In this document: piece by piece, positions 37,530 to 50,552 of the stretch
Numbering within the stretch: the stretch's first letter is position 1
Layout: each line of letters begins with the position of its first letter
Source: Stereum hirsutum FP-91666 SS1
Taxonomy: Eukaryota > Basidiomycota > Agaricomycetes > Russulales > Stereaceae
Direction: 5' to 3'
DNA length: 64,000 nt
NCBI RefSeq assembly: GCF_000264905.1
Contig: NW_006763139.1
Span: 445,949 to 509,948 of the forward strand
Position numbers and translations under genes: made by a program
The notes under the pieces: model-generated
The model's database searches: none
The model's input: only the letters and a program-made list of their open reading frames with translations
Told to the model about the DNA's origin: nothing

Positions 37530-39189
37530 ATGGTAATCGCCTACGCAAAATACTCTCTTAATTCTGAAAATTACTGACTACAGATCCCTCCACTATCGTA
37601 GGCATCTCTGCTAACGATCAACGAAGATTGCATCAGAAAGATCTTGGAATATTTGGACCTCGCATCCGTTCTTGCGTTGTCCTACACCTCGAAATTCGCC
37701 GCTCTCCTCACCGAACACATTCGATTCCAATATCTATTTTTCAGTGGCCGACATTGGCAACGCAAGCTAGATCCTGAACGACTCAAGGAATGCCGCACTC
37801 ACGTCTTAGCTCACAACCTCGCTGGCCACGTACGTCGCATCACCATGGGCACCCGTGATGCCTTCACACTCGAGGGCTATCGTTTTGTGGGCCTTCAGCT
37901 TTTTTCCTTCGATAATAAGTGCCTCCCCCATCTAAAAGAGCTCATTACTCATGCACGTGGATTACGTGCGCTACGTCTGCATTGCAACACAAAGCCGAGC
38001 ATGGTCGGACTCCTGACGGATCCTGAAGTTCTCAGCGCCCTTGCTACATGCCCGCTCACTGAACTTTCTATCACTGGAGTCACCACAGTCGTACTCGATG
38101 CTCTTCGATCTTTTGCCAACCCATCCATTCGCCGGATTCAATTCGACTGTGCCAGGTTTTATCGAAATCGGCAGCCCGTGCCATCCTCCAATATATCAGA
38201 TATTCTAAACAACTTCTCTGCTCGCCTCACACATCTCACTCTCTTCAGCTCCTACAGCGCCACAGTCTGGAATCCTCTCGAGAATCCCATCACATTTCCT
38301 TGTCTCCACTCGCTCACATGGGAGCATAAACTACCTATACCTTACTTTGTATCCCCCGCGGACTTTCACCGATGTGTTCCAGCATTACGCAGCCTCACCT
38401 CCTACTCCTCGCTCTTCATCAGACCTCCAAGCCTTTCCGACTTTCCTTCGGGGACTGTACCTCCAGTGGCTGTATACGGAGACGCAAAGCTGGTCGCTGA
38501 CTACGCTCTCCTCGGCGCACAGACCGCGATGCTTCGACTCGAGGATCGCGGAAGCTTCATCCCCTTGAACTCGACCGACTCGACGATCACTCTGCGCGGT
38601 CTTTGTCTTCCGATGGATCGGCTTTTCCCGATGCATGAGTCGAACTGCGAGAATGGCGTCTTTCGTCGTGTCGGGTTTCTGCAGGTCTATCGCGTGCAGA
38701 CTACGCTGTTGGGAGATATTGTAAGCCCCTCAGGCGCAACCTGTGATAGAACTGACTGTCAAAATCGTTGCAGGGACAAAGTGGATACCCGGCGTTTCTG
38801 GATAATCGCGAATTTCCTCTACTGTCGTATTTGTGCCTGCACCGACGATGGAAAGTGTATCTGTATGTTGAAGACTCGGATGAGACCATGGAGCGGAGAC
38901 GTCGCGAGGAGTTGGATTGGACGACTTCGATGATGCAGAGGCTGACGGAGCTCAGCTCGTCTAGCTTGGACGGTACATTACCGGCAGTCACGGTTGAGTT
39001 CAGGCTTGTCGTGGACGATAGCGGGAAGTTGATGGTCTCTTGGTATGAGGTGGTTGCTGGTCAGTTTAGGAGGTTAAATGACGAGGAAGGGTTGATACGG
39101 AGAGAGAGCCATGTGTGAGTCCTGTTTTCATTTGTGTCGTCCCCTATGTTAATTTTGTTTCAAAAAGGGACGGCGCACATTTTCTATGA
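37530..39189 (+). CDS. F-box/LRR-like protein (paralog 2 of 3)
   Basis: Same architecture as the genes at 27936 and 51959: exons 37530-37532 (ATG only), 37602-38720, 38774-39114 and 39168-39189, giving 494 aa. The start reads M-ASLLTINEDCIRKILEYLD, an F-box-like helix pair, then HVRRITMG, LTELSITGVTTVVLDAL, FPCLHSLTWEH, PALRSLTSYSSL and, in exon 3, FPLLSYLCLHR and PAVTVEFRLVVDD. The last exon supplies VDGAHFL. Directly upstream of exon 2 the same frame is closed by an in-frame TAG that is part of the splice acceptor, and no Met occurs before the F-box-like segment, so a spliced start is needed. If the first intron is retained, translation would stop after 15 codons. A ubiquitin-ligase adaptor role is inferred from the family. 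Confidence 0.8.
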
Positions 39190-39385
39190 AAAATGTACTG
39201 ATGTGACAAAGGAAGTCGACTTCATTAAAGTCCATGGCGCATTACGCTACTCATTCTACAAGCTCATGTCAACCATGTTTGGTTGAGCCATGAATACGGC
39301 GCATACAATGGTTGTTGTGGTGATCCTACAATGTTGACCCCTTGTCCGAGATTCCATGTATTCAATAGGTCGCATATAACCATCG

Positions 39386-41606
39386 TTAATACGTGAACCT
39401 CTCCCTCATGACAGCTTCCTCATCGACTCCCGCCGCCGCCAAACCTTCCATCGCAGCCCTCACAAACGGGAAAGGCCCACAGATATGCGACTCTCGCTCG
39501 ATCGCCTTTATCTCTTTACTCTCCCAAAATTCTCCGGCTCTTCTCATCCTTCCGCCACATAACCTCAGCTCAACAAACTCCGGGACAATCCCTCTCCAAC
39601 TCTCCACCATCGCCTTTTTATCTTCATCGCCCTCTAACGATGAATCGAAGATATGGATCAAATACCGAAGAGACTCGCGAACTTCCTTGGAATCGGGGGA
39701 CCTGCTTCGTGCCTGGCCAAGTGCATCGTTGACTAGACGAAGCATCACCTCCGTCTCGCGCGTCGATACCACGAGTGCGACATCCCACACCCCGAAAGGT
39801 CCCTTCGGATGTCCGACTAACCCCGCCACATATCTGCTCAAACCCAGGAACGGCGTCAATCCGATTCCTCCTGCAATCCAGAGAAGTCTTCGTCCTTCTG
39901 GGGCATCACACCTCGCTAGAGGTTGAGGGACAGGGAGATTCCCGCCTATGCCTCGAAGATCGATCGAGATGTCCAGCTGGGAAAGGTCGACGGTCTTGCC
40001 CAAGGTTGCATTAGTGACGAACTGGGGATTCTGAGTGGCGTATGAGTCGACAAGGCGGTAAAGAATCGGAGTGAGGAATCCGCCTTTGACTGAACGAACG
40101 GTGATTCCGAATGTCGACGGCTCGGCGTCGGTAGGCGGTACAGAAACCGTCCAAGTCCTCACACAGTCGTCGTTTACAGCTGTATCCGGCTCTTCCCAAT
40201 ACATCACCTCGTGCGATTTCCCTCTCATGAACCTAGACAGATCCAACACCACGTTCTGGCTCGGTCGTATCTCGATCGGCTTGTCCGCTTTGAGCGTATA
40301 TGTGACGAGTAAGTCGTTATGGATTTGCGCTTTTACGAGTCGGGCTTCGACGTCGCCCCACCTGACCGTGGGAGGTGTTTCTTCGGCGAGGTAACGAATG
40401 GGTGGGCAGTACGGGCTGGTTTCTGCTGTACCGGGTCGTTCGCGGAGTGGGAGGGCGTTGTGGACGAAGGAGAAGCCTGTAGTGCGGATGGTAGTGACTA
40501 CCTTTATGCCGGGCATGAGAGATTGGGCGGAGTCGCCGAATAAAGTCTGGGCGGTTCCCGTGACGTAGAGGATGGAGCCGGAGGTGAAGGACGGGAAGAC
40601 GAGGGACGCGACTGGAGTTATATGGATGTTTCCGAGGGAGTTCATGACTCGATTGCCTGAATAATATAGAAACATGTTAACGAATATATCGTGTTACCGT
40701 AGATGGACAAGGGACAGACCGGCATAGTTAGGAAGAACGAGAGTTCGCTCGTCTCTGCGCACTCTTACAAAACCAGGACGTCCACCTCGGTGATTCGTCC
40801 CGAGACGAGACGGATGCATATCCTCATCGTTTGGAGAAGCAACGTAGGACGTAGCGAGATATGCTGTATCGGTATTGTGGACGTAGTCAATCACTTTCAC
40901 CGGAAGTCGATCGTTCTCTTCGAGGATCCATTTTTGCGAGGAGACGCGAGGGCCGGCTTCAACAGACTCAAGGTCATGAACGTTGATGTATTTGGGGCAA
41001 AGCCTGCAGGGCACCAGTTCAGCATTTAAGGCTCAGAAAGAAATTTCATAGAACCTACCCAAGTGCAGAGCTCACTGAAATTCCAAGTGAAAGCGTGCGA
41101 TCACGAAGAGATGCCGTCACAATCGAACCGCCAAACTTGTTCCGTCTGCGCGTCGAAGTCTCCAGCCCGATGGCAGAAATAAGTGGTCGTTTGCCTGCTC
41201 CCAGCGACGTCTTGAAGGCTGGGACGTTCCGCACAACGGGATCTCCATCCCACACATGAGCCTTGATTTCCAGGGATGTCGAAGACGGACTAGAAATGAA
41301 TGAAGGGGATCCATCCTTCGAGCATAAAACAGATGCCCAAGGTCTTCCTTGTTCATCCAGGGTCGTGACTGAAAGAAATCGAAGGGCTGAAGAGTGAAAG
41401 ATGCGGTGTTGCTCTGGGAGCTTGTCGACGATGGCTTCGATAGGAACTCGAGCACCGAGATTCATAGTGGCTTGCACCGACGCTTCGCCAGGATGCCAAT
41501 CGATGTAAGCAACATTTGGCTTACGTGTAGCGAGCATTGTGAGCTCTGGAGGGCAAGAAGTCGGATGGACAACACAACAAGAGAACGAAGATATATGACG
41601 GGTCAA
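39386..41606 (-). CDS. two-domain flavoprotein: PNPOx-like FMN domain fused to FNR-like reductase
   Basis: A predicted soluble oxidoreductase. Exons on the minus strand are 41606-41059, 41003-40720 and 40656-39386, giving 700 aa (677 if the second Met at 41537 is used). The N-terminal half is a pyridoxamine-phosphate-oxidase-like flavin-binding fold (ALRFLSVTTLDEQGRPWASV, LGLCPKYINVHDLE, RTLVLPNYAGNRVMNSLGNI). The C-terminal half is a ferredoxin-NADP reductase module: FAD motif VRTWTVSVPP, NAD(P) loop LLWIAGGIGLTPFLGLSRY, and HICGPFPFVRAAMEGLAAAG near the end. No C-terminal 2Fe-2S ferredoxin domain is present. Presumably it uses NAD(P)H to reduce a flavin-bound acceptor; the substrate is unknown. 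The donor of exon 2 is gtctgt, a weaker site, but splicing there restores the PNPOx motif. Confidence 0.86.
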
Positions 41607-42532
41607 GCTCTGAAACTGGTGTGCGGAATGGAGCGAAGTTCATCTGAGCTCACACGCTGATGGAGAACGATGACCGAGACGGGGTTGGGACTTAAACATT
41701 TTCGACAGAACTGCGCAACCTGAGATAAGAAGACGCAATTGAGCATGCGTATCCCCGTGAACTGATCCTAGGAGCAAGCAGCATCCGATGTAGTCGGAAT
41801 GTTCGGGGCCACCTGACACGCCAGCCTGAAGTCAGTGCAGCGTTCGCTGCGGCATCCAGGAGCAAGTGGAAGAACGCAGTCACGCATGCTTCCCAGTCGC
41901 CAGTGCTTCAGAACTGAGATAATTGTGAGATGAAACAGAGAAACAGATATGAGATGGGGACAAGAGCAAAATAGTCGGAAGACGAAATTCCTTAGGATGG
42001 GTCACCTTGTGACTATGATATCATGTGATTTGTGACGTTACGCGTTGTCGAGCAAAGGAAAATCTGAAGAAATTCGGAGGTTTCGAATCCGACACTTCCA
42101 GCCCAAAGGATCTCTCGGCATTCTTCTCTCGACCGAAGGATTCCCTGTGGCCTCCGCGTACTTTTTGTAGACCAGGTACACGTCCGCAACATATTCCGAA
42201 CAACGCTATTGAGAAAAACAACGAGATAGTTTTCGCACCGGCGTCGAGAAGATCAAACCATACCATCGTCGAAATGCAATGGAGTTGGCACCATGACGCA
42301 GGGGAATTATCTCAGCATATTCGGTACAGAGGGACAGAAGAGGAACGAGACTTCTGTGACGATTTTTGATTTTTTTTTGACATTCCTATGTAGCTTACAC
42401 GAAGCGTAACTGAACAAAGTGGGAGTCAGAACCGTTTGTGTAGGTTTCATAACAGAGAAAAGTGGAGCGCTCACACCAAATGCTCAAGATCTGCACCTAC
42501 CTCGACTCCATGGTCTTTGTGTATACACGAAC
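41607..42532. other. intergenic, no gene recognised
   Basis: Spacer between the start of the flavoprotein gene and the stop of the carboxylesterase gene. A 114-codon plus-strand frame at 42025-42369 has no recognisable domain and is not called. Confidence 0.45.
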
Positions 42533-44897
42533 TTAACGCTGCAATTCATCATCCGTTGTCCTCCAAAACTGACACCTCGAGACCAAGGCATCATCGGTCT
42601 CCATAGCGACTGCATCAGGGTGGAACAAGATCCTAGACATTCCCGTCGTCGTATTGACCGGCTGGGCGAAAACATCGTGAGACATGGACTAATAGCGCGA
42701 GGGTGTCATTAACGAATCCAGAACCTACCTCCCAAGTAGCATTATTGCTGGGATCATCAAGAGTAGCAACTGGAGCCCCGCCGGTGGCGAATGAGGTGAA
42801 GTACTGCCTCATAGCTGTGAAGAGCGGCAGAGAAGAGTCTGCGAAAGTGAAGAAGGCAGGGAGCTCAGAACTGTGTACGCTGAAGCCCTCAGCGTCAGGA
42901 TTGTCGTAGCTAGGGCCAGCGATCAATGACATAAACAAATAAAAGAAAGGAGCAAAACGCACTGATACCCATGTGCCGTGATGCTGTAGTTTGTTGCAGA
43001 GCCCGTGATCATCATCGCGGTGCAGATGTATCTCGCCTCTCCATAGATGGCAGAGGTTTGGCGTATTAAAGAGTTGTTATAACTCTCGATAGGGTACTGT
43101 CCTTCAATCTGGTGGAATGTCTCTTGTGTTACGTTAGGGAACTGGCCAGCGAAGAACGTGAAAAGGGTTTGGTTCGTGGCTCCTGGCTCTGAGACGTTAG
43201 CAGACGGCGAAGGGAGGTCTTGGGACCAGTTGTTTCCCTCGTTGGTATTGGAACTGAGAAATAGTCAGCTTGTCTGCAGATGTAAAGGAAGGAGAACGAC
43301 TAGTGTGAGAACGAACCCGAAAGAGACTGGGACTTTGGCAAATCGACCATTTGCGAACGCCACACTTGGCCTCTCGAGGAGAAATTTTCCGTCTACGATT
43401 GGAGCGAATGGGTAGAGAGAAGTGGGACGGGCCGCGAGCGTAACACTGCTCGCATTCGCCAAGGTGTTGACATCGGCCGCTCGCAAGCACGCGAGGGTAT
43501 CATTCGCGTCGCCACATCCACTGTCAAATACCCGCGAAGGACGTCAGGGGAGTTGACATGTATATTAGATGGTATCACTTACGCATTGATAGTGAATTGC
43601 TGGTACAAGGTCTCCACAGCTCCGTCGTTATACGGAGGAAGAAAATTAAGGCTAGGCGAATCCCCCATTACTCGAGCGAAGAGCCCCTCGTTGTCCCCCC
43701 CATTGGCCATCAGTTGGAACATCGTGGATCCAGCACCAGCGGATTGTCCCCATATTGTCACGTTCCTACAGTACAAGGGAAAGTCAAAGAGTACCCGGTC
43801 AGAAATAGTGGTAGAGGTTTTCATAGACACAGAGCAGACTCACGCGCTGTTTCCACCAAACGCAGAGACATAGGTTTGGACCCAGCGAAGAGCAGCACGC
43901 TACGTATATCATGGTCAATCCCCTTCAACACTGCTCTTGCAAAGGGCTACCCACCTGGTCCAGCAATCCTGCGTTCCCATCACCGTTCGCGAAGACCTCC
44001 GAGCCACCTAGAGAGGAAGATGAGTATATAATATGTATGAGCCTCGAAACCATTCAAGACTCACTGAGAAATCCGAATGCGCCTAGTCGATAAGCGAAGG
44101 TAGCAAAAATGACGGGTTCCGCTGAAGTATCGAGCAGCAAGTCCGGGAGGTAAGATTTCGTACTTCCTCCTTGGAAACCTCCACCTATCGAAAAGATGCT
44201 GATCATTTTCAACACCAATTATGGAAGGAAAAGACCCAGATATACCGTGGAAAAAGACGAGAACAGGCAGTTTTGAATCAGGGGTGGTTCCAACAGGGAC
44301 ATAAATCTGTTATAAATAGAACGAAGATTTGAGTGTGATCAAGATCAGATTCGAAAGCGAAAGCCCAACGTTTCCAAAGAGACAATCTTCCGACGCATCT
44401 CCTGTAACATTGCTTGAAGTTGCTTGGATGCATATGTCTGCAAACTACGATACGACGGCCATGAAAGTGGGGTGTCAGTCCAAATATAGTATTCACAGAC
44501 GAGAATGCCATGTTACATACCTTGGTAGCATTGACAGTCCCAAGATGTGTAGTTGGAGGCGAGACGGGGGCACGGAAACGAGTATCTCCAGTAGGCGCAT
44601 CGGCATAACGAACACCTTCGAATGAGAGTATGCCGCTGGTGGTGTTCCTCGATCCAATGAAAGTCCCGTCTAAATCGGAAGCATGGAGACGTTAATGTGT
44701 TTGTCGACAAGATCGTCGTACTAGAGCAAAGTAGCCGAGCACGCACAGTCCAAGGTTATCGTCGTGTTCAATGGGGCCGCACTTGATGCCCGGGCTGAGG
44801 TGGTCGGACTAGATATTGAGCATGCCGCTGGGACGAGGCATAGCGCCAACGCGATGATAATCACGTTAGAGAATACACTGCGAGGATGAGATATCAT
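42533..44897 (-). CDS. secreted type-B carboxylesterase/lipase
   Basis: An alpha/beta-hydrolase of the carboxylesterase type-B family, probably secreted, hydrolysing esters; the substrate is unknown. Twelve exons on the minus strand join in frame from 44897 to 42533 and give 548 aa. The N-terminus is a hydrophobic signal (VFSNVIIIALALCLVPAACS). Family landmarks in order are GILSFEGVRYADAPTGDTRF, CIQATSSNVTGDASEDCLFG, KLPVLVFFHGGGFQGGS (oxyanion loop), FATFAYRLGAFGFL, GNAGLLDQRAALRWVQ, the nucleophile elbow NVTIWGQSAGAGS, the acidic residue in SNTNEGNNW, the catalytic His in YSITAHGYDNP, and the ending LVSRCQFWRTTDDEL. All three catalytic residues are visible. Length is normal for the family. 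Exon 3 begins at 44444; an AG six bases further on would break the frame. Confidence 0.92.
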
Positions 44898-45606
44898 CGA
44901 ATATACAAGTCAGGCGTCGATACAGCCTTGACCGTAGTTGAGGGCGATGGGTGTTTGAAGTTGGTTCGGATGAGATCATGGTGTACCTCTTTCTTTTATA
45001 CGAGGGCCGTAAATGAAAGGATGGCGTCTAGTCGGCCTACGAAAATAGCACCGGTGACAATTTCCATTGAGGACACCTGACGCAATAGGATTGCCTGAAC
45101 CATCCCTCGAGGCAATGAATGCGTCATAAGATTTGTGGGACGGGCGTCCGATGAGAAATTCATTACTGGACCAACATTCTGAACAAATGATGAAGTGCAC
45201 TGCTGATCAAGGGGTAACAGCACCGCACGCTTCCAGTCGGAGACGTTTGACTATAATCCGTCGAAAGAGTAAGTTGACCGCTGCAAACCGGGAGAGAGGA
45301 TGTCATGGGATAGCCAACGGGCCACAATGCCGCCGGACTCCGCGGTGGGCCAGACGTGGATAAGACCAGGAACGAAGGATATCGTCGAGTGAAAGTGAAG
45401 AGTAAACGAGCATGGGATGATGTTGACGATCGGTGGAGGCCTCTTAATCCTTCCCGAGTGAGAAAAAAAAACAAAAGGCAAGACTTCGACATCTAATAAG
45501 TACACAAGCCAGCGGGGATCAAACGACCACGAGGCACAAAACAGCACAAACGAATGCAAGAACAAAGCAAGATGCAAGATACCACAAACCTACATAGCTA
45601 TGGACC
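44898..45606. other. intergenic spacer
   Basis: Region between the start of the esterase gene and the stop of the RFC1 gene, both on the minus strand. It includes the esterase promoter and RFC1 3' flank. No gene is supported. Confidence 0.45.
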
Positions 45607-48600
45607 TCACTTTTTCCCCTTCGCCCCTCCCGATGCCTTCCCCTTGCCCTTCGTGTCCGCCGTGGTTGCTTTCTTTGCTTTCGCGCCAGCCTGCTTGATC
45701 ATCTTGTCGTTCTCGATACTATCGTCTTCCTGCGATCCTTTTGGCTCCTCGGGTTCGTCCACATCCTCAACCTGAAAAAAAAAAGTGACAAACAAGAGTG
45801 TTTAGTGTCATAGATGGACGAGGAGGAATATGAGACGTACGTCGAAGGCCTCTTCGAGATCTGGTGCCGGGCCGCCTTGTAGTTTCTTCGGTATCTTGCC
45901 CAGATCTTGGGCTTTATGGAACGGTATAGGGTGCTCTCTGGCATTATACCTATTGGATTGCACACATCACCGCGTCAACAATGAGCCCCTTTACATAGAG
46001 GATGAGAGATAAGTAAAGCAAACGCACTTCTTCGTCAACGCCGTCTTCGTGGCCGCCGAGATCTCTTTCCCGACGACAGCCTCGCGTCTTTCTCCAACGC
46101 CAACTTCCACGAGCGTGTCGAAATCTTCTCTGGATAGGTAATACTCATCCATGTAATCAATCACGCCTTCTACCGCGCTCTACGCACGTTCCAATAAAAT
46201 CCGATATTAGTTCTGTAGGAAGTGGGGCGGAACGAAGAATGAACAATACTACTCACCGCACCACGATCCATAAGCGGCTGCACAATATGCGGGAACAGTG
46301 CCGGGACGTAACTCTGTCGAATTTCGTTCTTGTCGCCGCAGACCTTGAGCCGCATGTGGATCTGAATATCGCCCAGTTGTCGACTGAGCTTGTTCTGCTT
46401 CGAGTTCTGGCCAAGCCATCTACGAGCAAAACCATCAGTTTTCGCCGAGCGAGATTATGAAGGTAAACACGGAGAGCGTACTGAGGGAACGACATGGCAT
46501 TAGGCCCTGCATATCCCTGTCCAGGTCCATAAAGGAACGAAGCGGGTCGAACAGTAGAGAGGACGGAATGGGTGGGCATGAGCGTCCAGTGTTGTTCGGG
46601 CCCATGGATCAGCGCATCCACCAAATCCCCATCTGATATCGACTCCGAAGCCTTCTCCATCAGGTCCAACACCTTCAATTCTTTCATCGGCCCCTCTTCG
46701 TTCCTCGCCCGCACCGGGGTCGTCTTCAGATAATTCTCCTACACGGTCGTGGCACATTGTCAGTGCCAGGACACACTTGAAAACGGGAAAACAGAATGCA
46801 ACGTGCGGAAAGGGAGTGAAGAAAAAAAAGAAAACGTACCTGGACGAACAGAGGCACAAACGAATAATCCTGGAAATAAAGCTCCATTTTATCGCCCAGC
46901 GTCTCCCTCGAAGTCGGCCCAAACATGTAAGGCCCGAGCATCTTCTGGATAATGTTGAACGGTGTCATCACCGCGTATTTCTCATTCATTTTCGCCCTGT
47001 GGCCCATCATCCATTACCCGCCATTAGCACTCGCAGGTGTGACGTAACAGAACCCGGGAGAGACGAGCACAGCACAAAGAGAATGCGAGAAGGGAGAAGA
47101 GTCCAATGGAGATACTCACAGCGACTTGCCCTCGTCAAAGTCCATCGTACTGCTTGAAAGCTTCCACGTTGAAAGCATATTCAACACTTGACGAATATCG
47201 GAGTTGACGCCGGTGACGAGCTGGTCGATCACGTTCGCTGGGATCTTCATCTTCTCTCTGTGGGGCCGGGTTCGGTAACGAGGAAGAAAGAGGAAAGGTC
47301 AGAGCTACTTTCGTTGAAGCTAAGAGACGAGAATACTGACTTGAAGGCGATGGTGAGCATCCTAGAGCGGATAGCTGCAGCGTCCGGTCTGTCGTGGCAA
47401 TATCAGCGACTATCCTACCATGAACCTACTCTACTGAGAGCCAATGCAGGAGGAAAGACGCACTTGCGGAACTTAAGATCGAAAGTAACGTTCGTCAACG
47501 GCTTCATCTTCTGCGCTGACCTGTCGTTTGCGATACATATAATCGGAATCTGCACCATGTCATCCCAACTACCCATTAGCTTATCGCCACACCAGAAAAA
47601 TAAAAAGGAAATAACGAGACGGGATGACATACCTTGGTCTTCTTGATCAACGCCGCTAAGGCCCCAACACCACCCCGATCTCCAGCAGACATCCCGTCTA
47701 CCTCGTCCATGATGAGACAGGACTTGTCTGTGATCGGTATCCCAGCCGCGTTCATCATCTACACAAACATAATCACATTCAGCTTTGACTCATAAATGGC
47801 GAATATGAGCTCGTACCTCGCCACCGCCCATCCATCCATCCAAAGAAGTATTCGTGATGTTTGTGCTGTTCTACTCCACCAACTCACGAGTCAGTCCGAC
47901 CCGAGTAATAAACAGAAAAGGCGCAGAGCACAAAGAGATGCGCACCTCAACGAGCTTCTTACTCCTTGTATCACTCGCATTCAGCTCGATCGGCGTGAAC
48001 CCCGCGAGTTTCGCAACGAGATGGGCGCTCGTAGTCTTGCCTATCCCGGGAGGACCGGAGAGCATGACGCCGCGGAAGATATTCATCCCGTCTTTGCCCG
48101 GTTTTTTGAAGTTTGCTTTCAAGGAGTTTGGCCTGATGTGAAGAGAGGACAGATAGAGTCGATTCGGAAGATGGACCACGGTCAAAGAGAAGATCAGAAT
48201 GTCAGAAGGGTAGAAGAAGACAAGGAGGCAAAGGGAGCGAACGAACCAGGAACTCAACCAATTCTGCAACCGCTCTACCTGGGCCTTATTGCCGCATATC
48301 TCTTTCAGCGTCTGCGGCGCGTACCGATCCGTCCAAAGCTGTGTCTTCGCGTCCACGACTTTCGCACCTCCAGACCCCGACCTGCTCAAAGTAGCAAAAA
48401 CCGCATCACGTCAGCCCTGCTCAACATCGTAAAACAAAATAAGAACAAGAACACGTACCCCGTACCCTTCCCTTTCTCAACGACCTTCTCTCTCCTCTCC
48501 ATCTCCTTCGCACTCTCCCTAATTGCCTTCATCTCCTTCTCCCTCTTCTTCTTCGCCTTCTCGTCCTCCTCACCGCCCGCGCTCGGGCCTTCCCTCGTCG

Positions 48601-50552
48601 CTATCAGCTCGAGGAACTCGTCCTCCGAAAGAGTCTTGAGCTGATGTTTGGCGATGGCATTGAGTTTGGACTGGCCCGCGTTGGAGCCGAGAACGACGAA
48701 GTTGGTTTTGGAGGAGGGTTGGGCGACGACACGACTGTATGTTAAGGAACGAGCGTGGATCAAGGGTGACGGTCATGGTGGTTCGTCAGCATGCGATGCG
48801 GGATACGGGAGACGTCATGGAGGGTAACGTGTGAGGTGGCATGCGAGGAAAAGGGGCAGGAGGAAAGAAGGACCGGAGAAAGGGAGAATATAGGACATAA
48901 CGAAACGCGTACCCTCCAAACCGCTTCGCCAGATCAACAGCCTCGTCCCTCGAGAACGCCGACAGTTCACCCGTGAACACGAACGATAACCCAGCCAGAC
49001 AATCCGGTGAAGCCGGTTCGGGGACGGCCTTGGAGCCTGGGGCAACGGGCCCTGCGAGGCGGGCGGCTCTGATGGCGGCCCAGCTACGGTAGGAGGTACG
49101 AAGGAAGTCAGTATAACATTTATACTTCGGTACGTTGATGGTGTAAACTCGAGCTGGGGGAGTGTGCAAGAAACGTACTTGGGTTTCGGTTTCGCGGGCT
49201 CCTCTGTCTTCGCCTCCTTCTCCTTCTCTTTTGCATCTGCTTTCTCCTTCGCTGGCTTAGTTTTTGACGATGACGCCTCGGTCTTCTTCGTAGAACCCGT
49301 ACTCGCCCTCGGCTTCGCGGGCGTCTTCTTCTTCGGCGCGGGCACGGGCTCGTCGTCTTCCACTTCCATATAATCGTCATCGTCACCATCAACAACGTCG
49401 CCGTCTTCGTCCTCATAATCGTCATCGAACGATTTCTTTGATTTTGACGCAGACTTTGACAGAGCTTTAGGTTTGGATGTAGATTTGGACGGCGTAGGCT
49501 TGGCCTGCGCTTTTGGTTTACTGGATGACGGAGTGGTCGATACGGCGGCTTTCTTCTTTGGAGGGGGTGAGGGTTTGGCGTCCCCGTCTGAGTCAGAATC
49601 AGGGTCGGAGAGGATGACTGTGTTTTTGCGTTTGATGCCGTGTGTGGGGGGCGTTGCTGTTGGTTTGGTCTCGCTGGGGGTAAAAGAGGGATGGATTAGA
49701 TGAGAACTGAGGACAGAGGGCAGACGATGAAGGAAGGAGGATGGTGGATACCTACGTCGTCTTTTTCTTGGGGGGAGGGACTGGAGGTCTGGACAGAGTA
49801 GTTTATCAGCATCCCGCCACCGACAAAGTAAGTATGAGTGGATTTGAGACTGGACGACCGACGAAGAAGAAAGAACGTGGGATGTATGAATAAGCTATCG
49901 AAGAATGCATAACGCCGTCGTCGATGACTTCGGGACGGTAACGGCCCAAGTTGCTGATAGACAACAATGCGCTATACAACATGATGGCAGCAATGTGGAA
50001 CAAACGCCAGAAGTCTTCGATGTTGGACGTAGTCTGACGCATTTCGAGGGAATAACACCCTATATGAAGAAGCAGAGACCAGTTCTACCAAACACGGTCC
50101 CGACACATCACTGGCAAAATCGACAAGGACAAGGCATTCATTTCTGAATGCACAGACACAGTGTCGAAAGGCACCGTCCGCAATGCACGATCGACTCACT
50201 CGTCTTCATCTTCGCCACCTACAGACACACCAATCAATAAATCAGCATAAATCAGACAATAAATCATACGCACTGCTAATCTCAATTGCGTTCTTCTTCG
50301 ACCCCTGTCGTCGTGAAGACCGGTGAAGGCGCGCACGCGAGCAAGCATCGCAAGTTATTGGAGCAGCAATTAGCATCTATTGCTTTCATAGTGATTATGA
50401 ATAAAAAATACGCGCACCTTCGAAGAGCCTACGGTCGCCCTCTGCTGCGAGCTCTTCTGTGACGCACTCCCTGACGCACCGCCAAAGAACATCCTAAGAT
50501 CAGCACCCGCTGGCTTCGCTGTCGTCTTCGTTTTAGAGGAAGGCGGAGGCAT
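45607..50552 (-). CDS. RFC1: replication factor C subunit 1 (large clamp-loader subunit)
   Basis: Large subunit of the RFC complex, which opens PCNA and loads it on primed DNA. The gene has many short introns on the minus strand. The start at 50552 gives a PIP-like N-terminus (ADLRMFFGG). A long basic/acidic linker follows, then a BRCT domain (CLAGLSFVFTGELSAFSRDE, TNFVVLGSNAGQSKLNAI). The AAA+ domain has LWTDRYAPQTLKEICGNKAQ, Walker A MLSGPPGIGKTT, ELNASDTRSKK, Walker B CLIMDEVDGMSAGDRGG, VPIICIANDRSAQK and the collar region (DIRQVLNMLSTW). The C-terminal RFC1 domain contains MLGPYMFGPTSRETLGDKM, LVDALIHGPEQHWTLMPTHS and IRQSYVPALFPHIVQPLMDR. The Lys-rich end (KGKGKASGGAKGKK) is a likely nuclear signal. 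It is divergently transcribed from the MGMT gene across a 359-bp spacer. Individual exon borders were not all resolved. Confidence 0.95.

Noticed and set aside
42025..42369. 114-codon plus-strand ORF between flavoprotein and esterase
   Set aside because: No recognisable motif or signal peptide and no flanking exons; not called.
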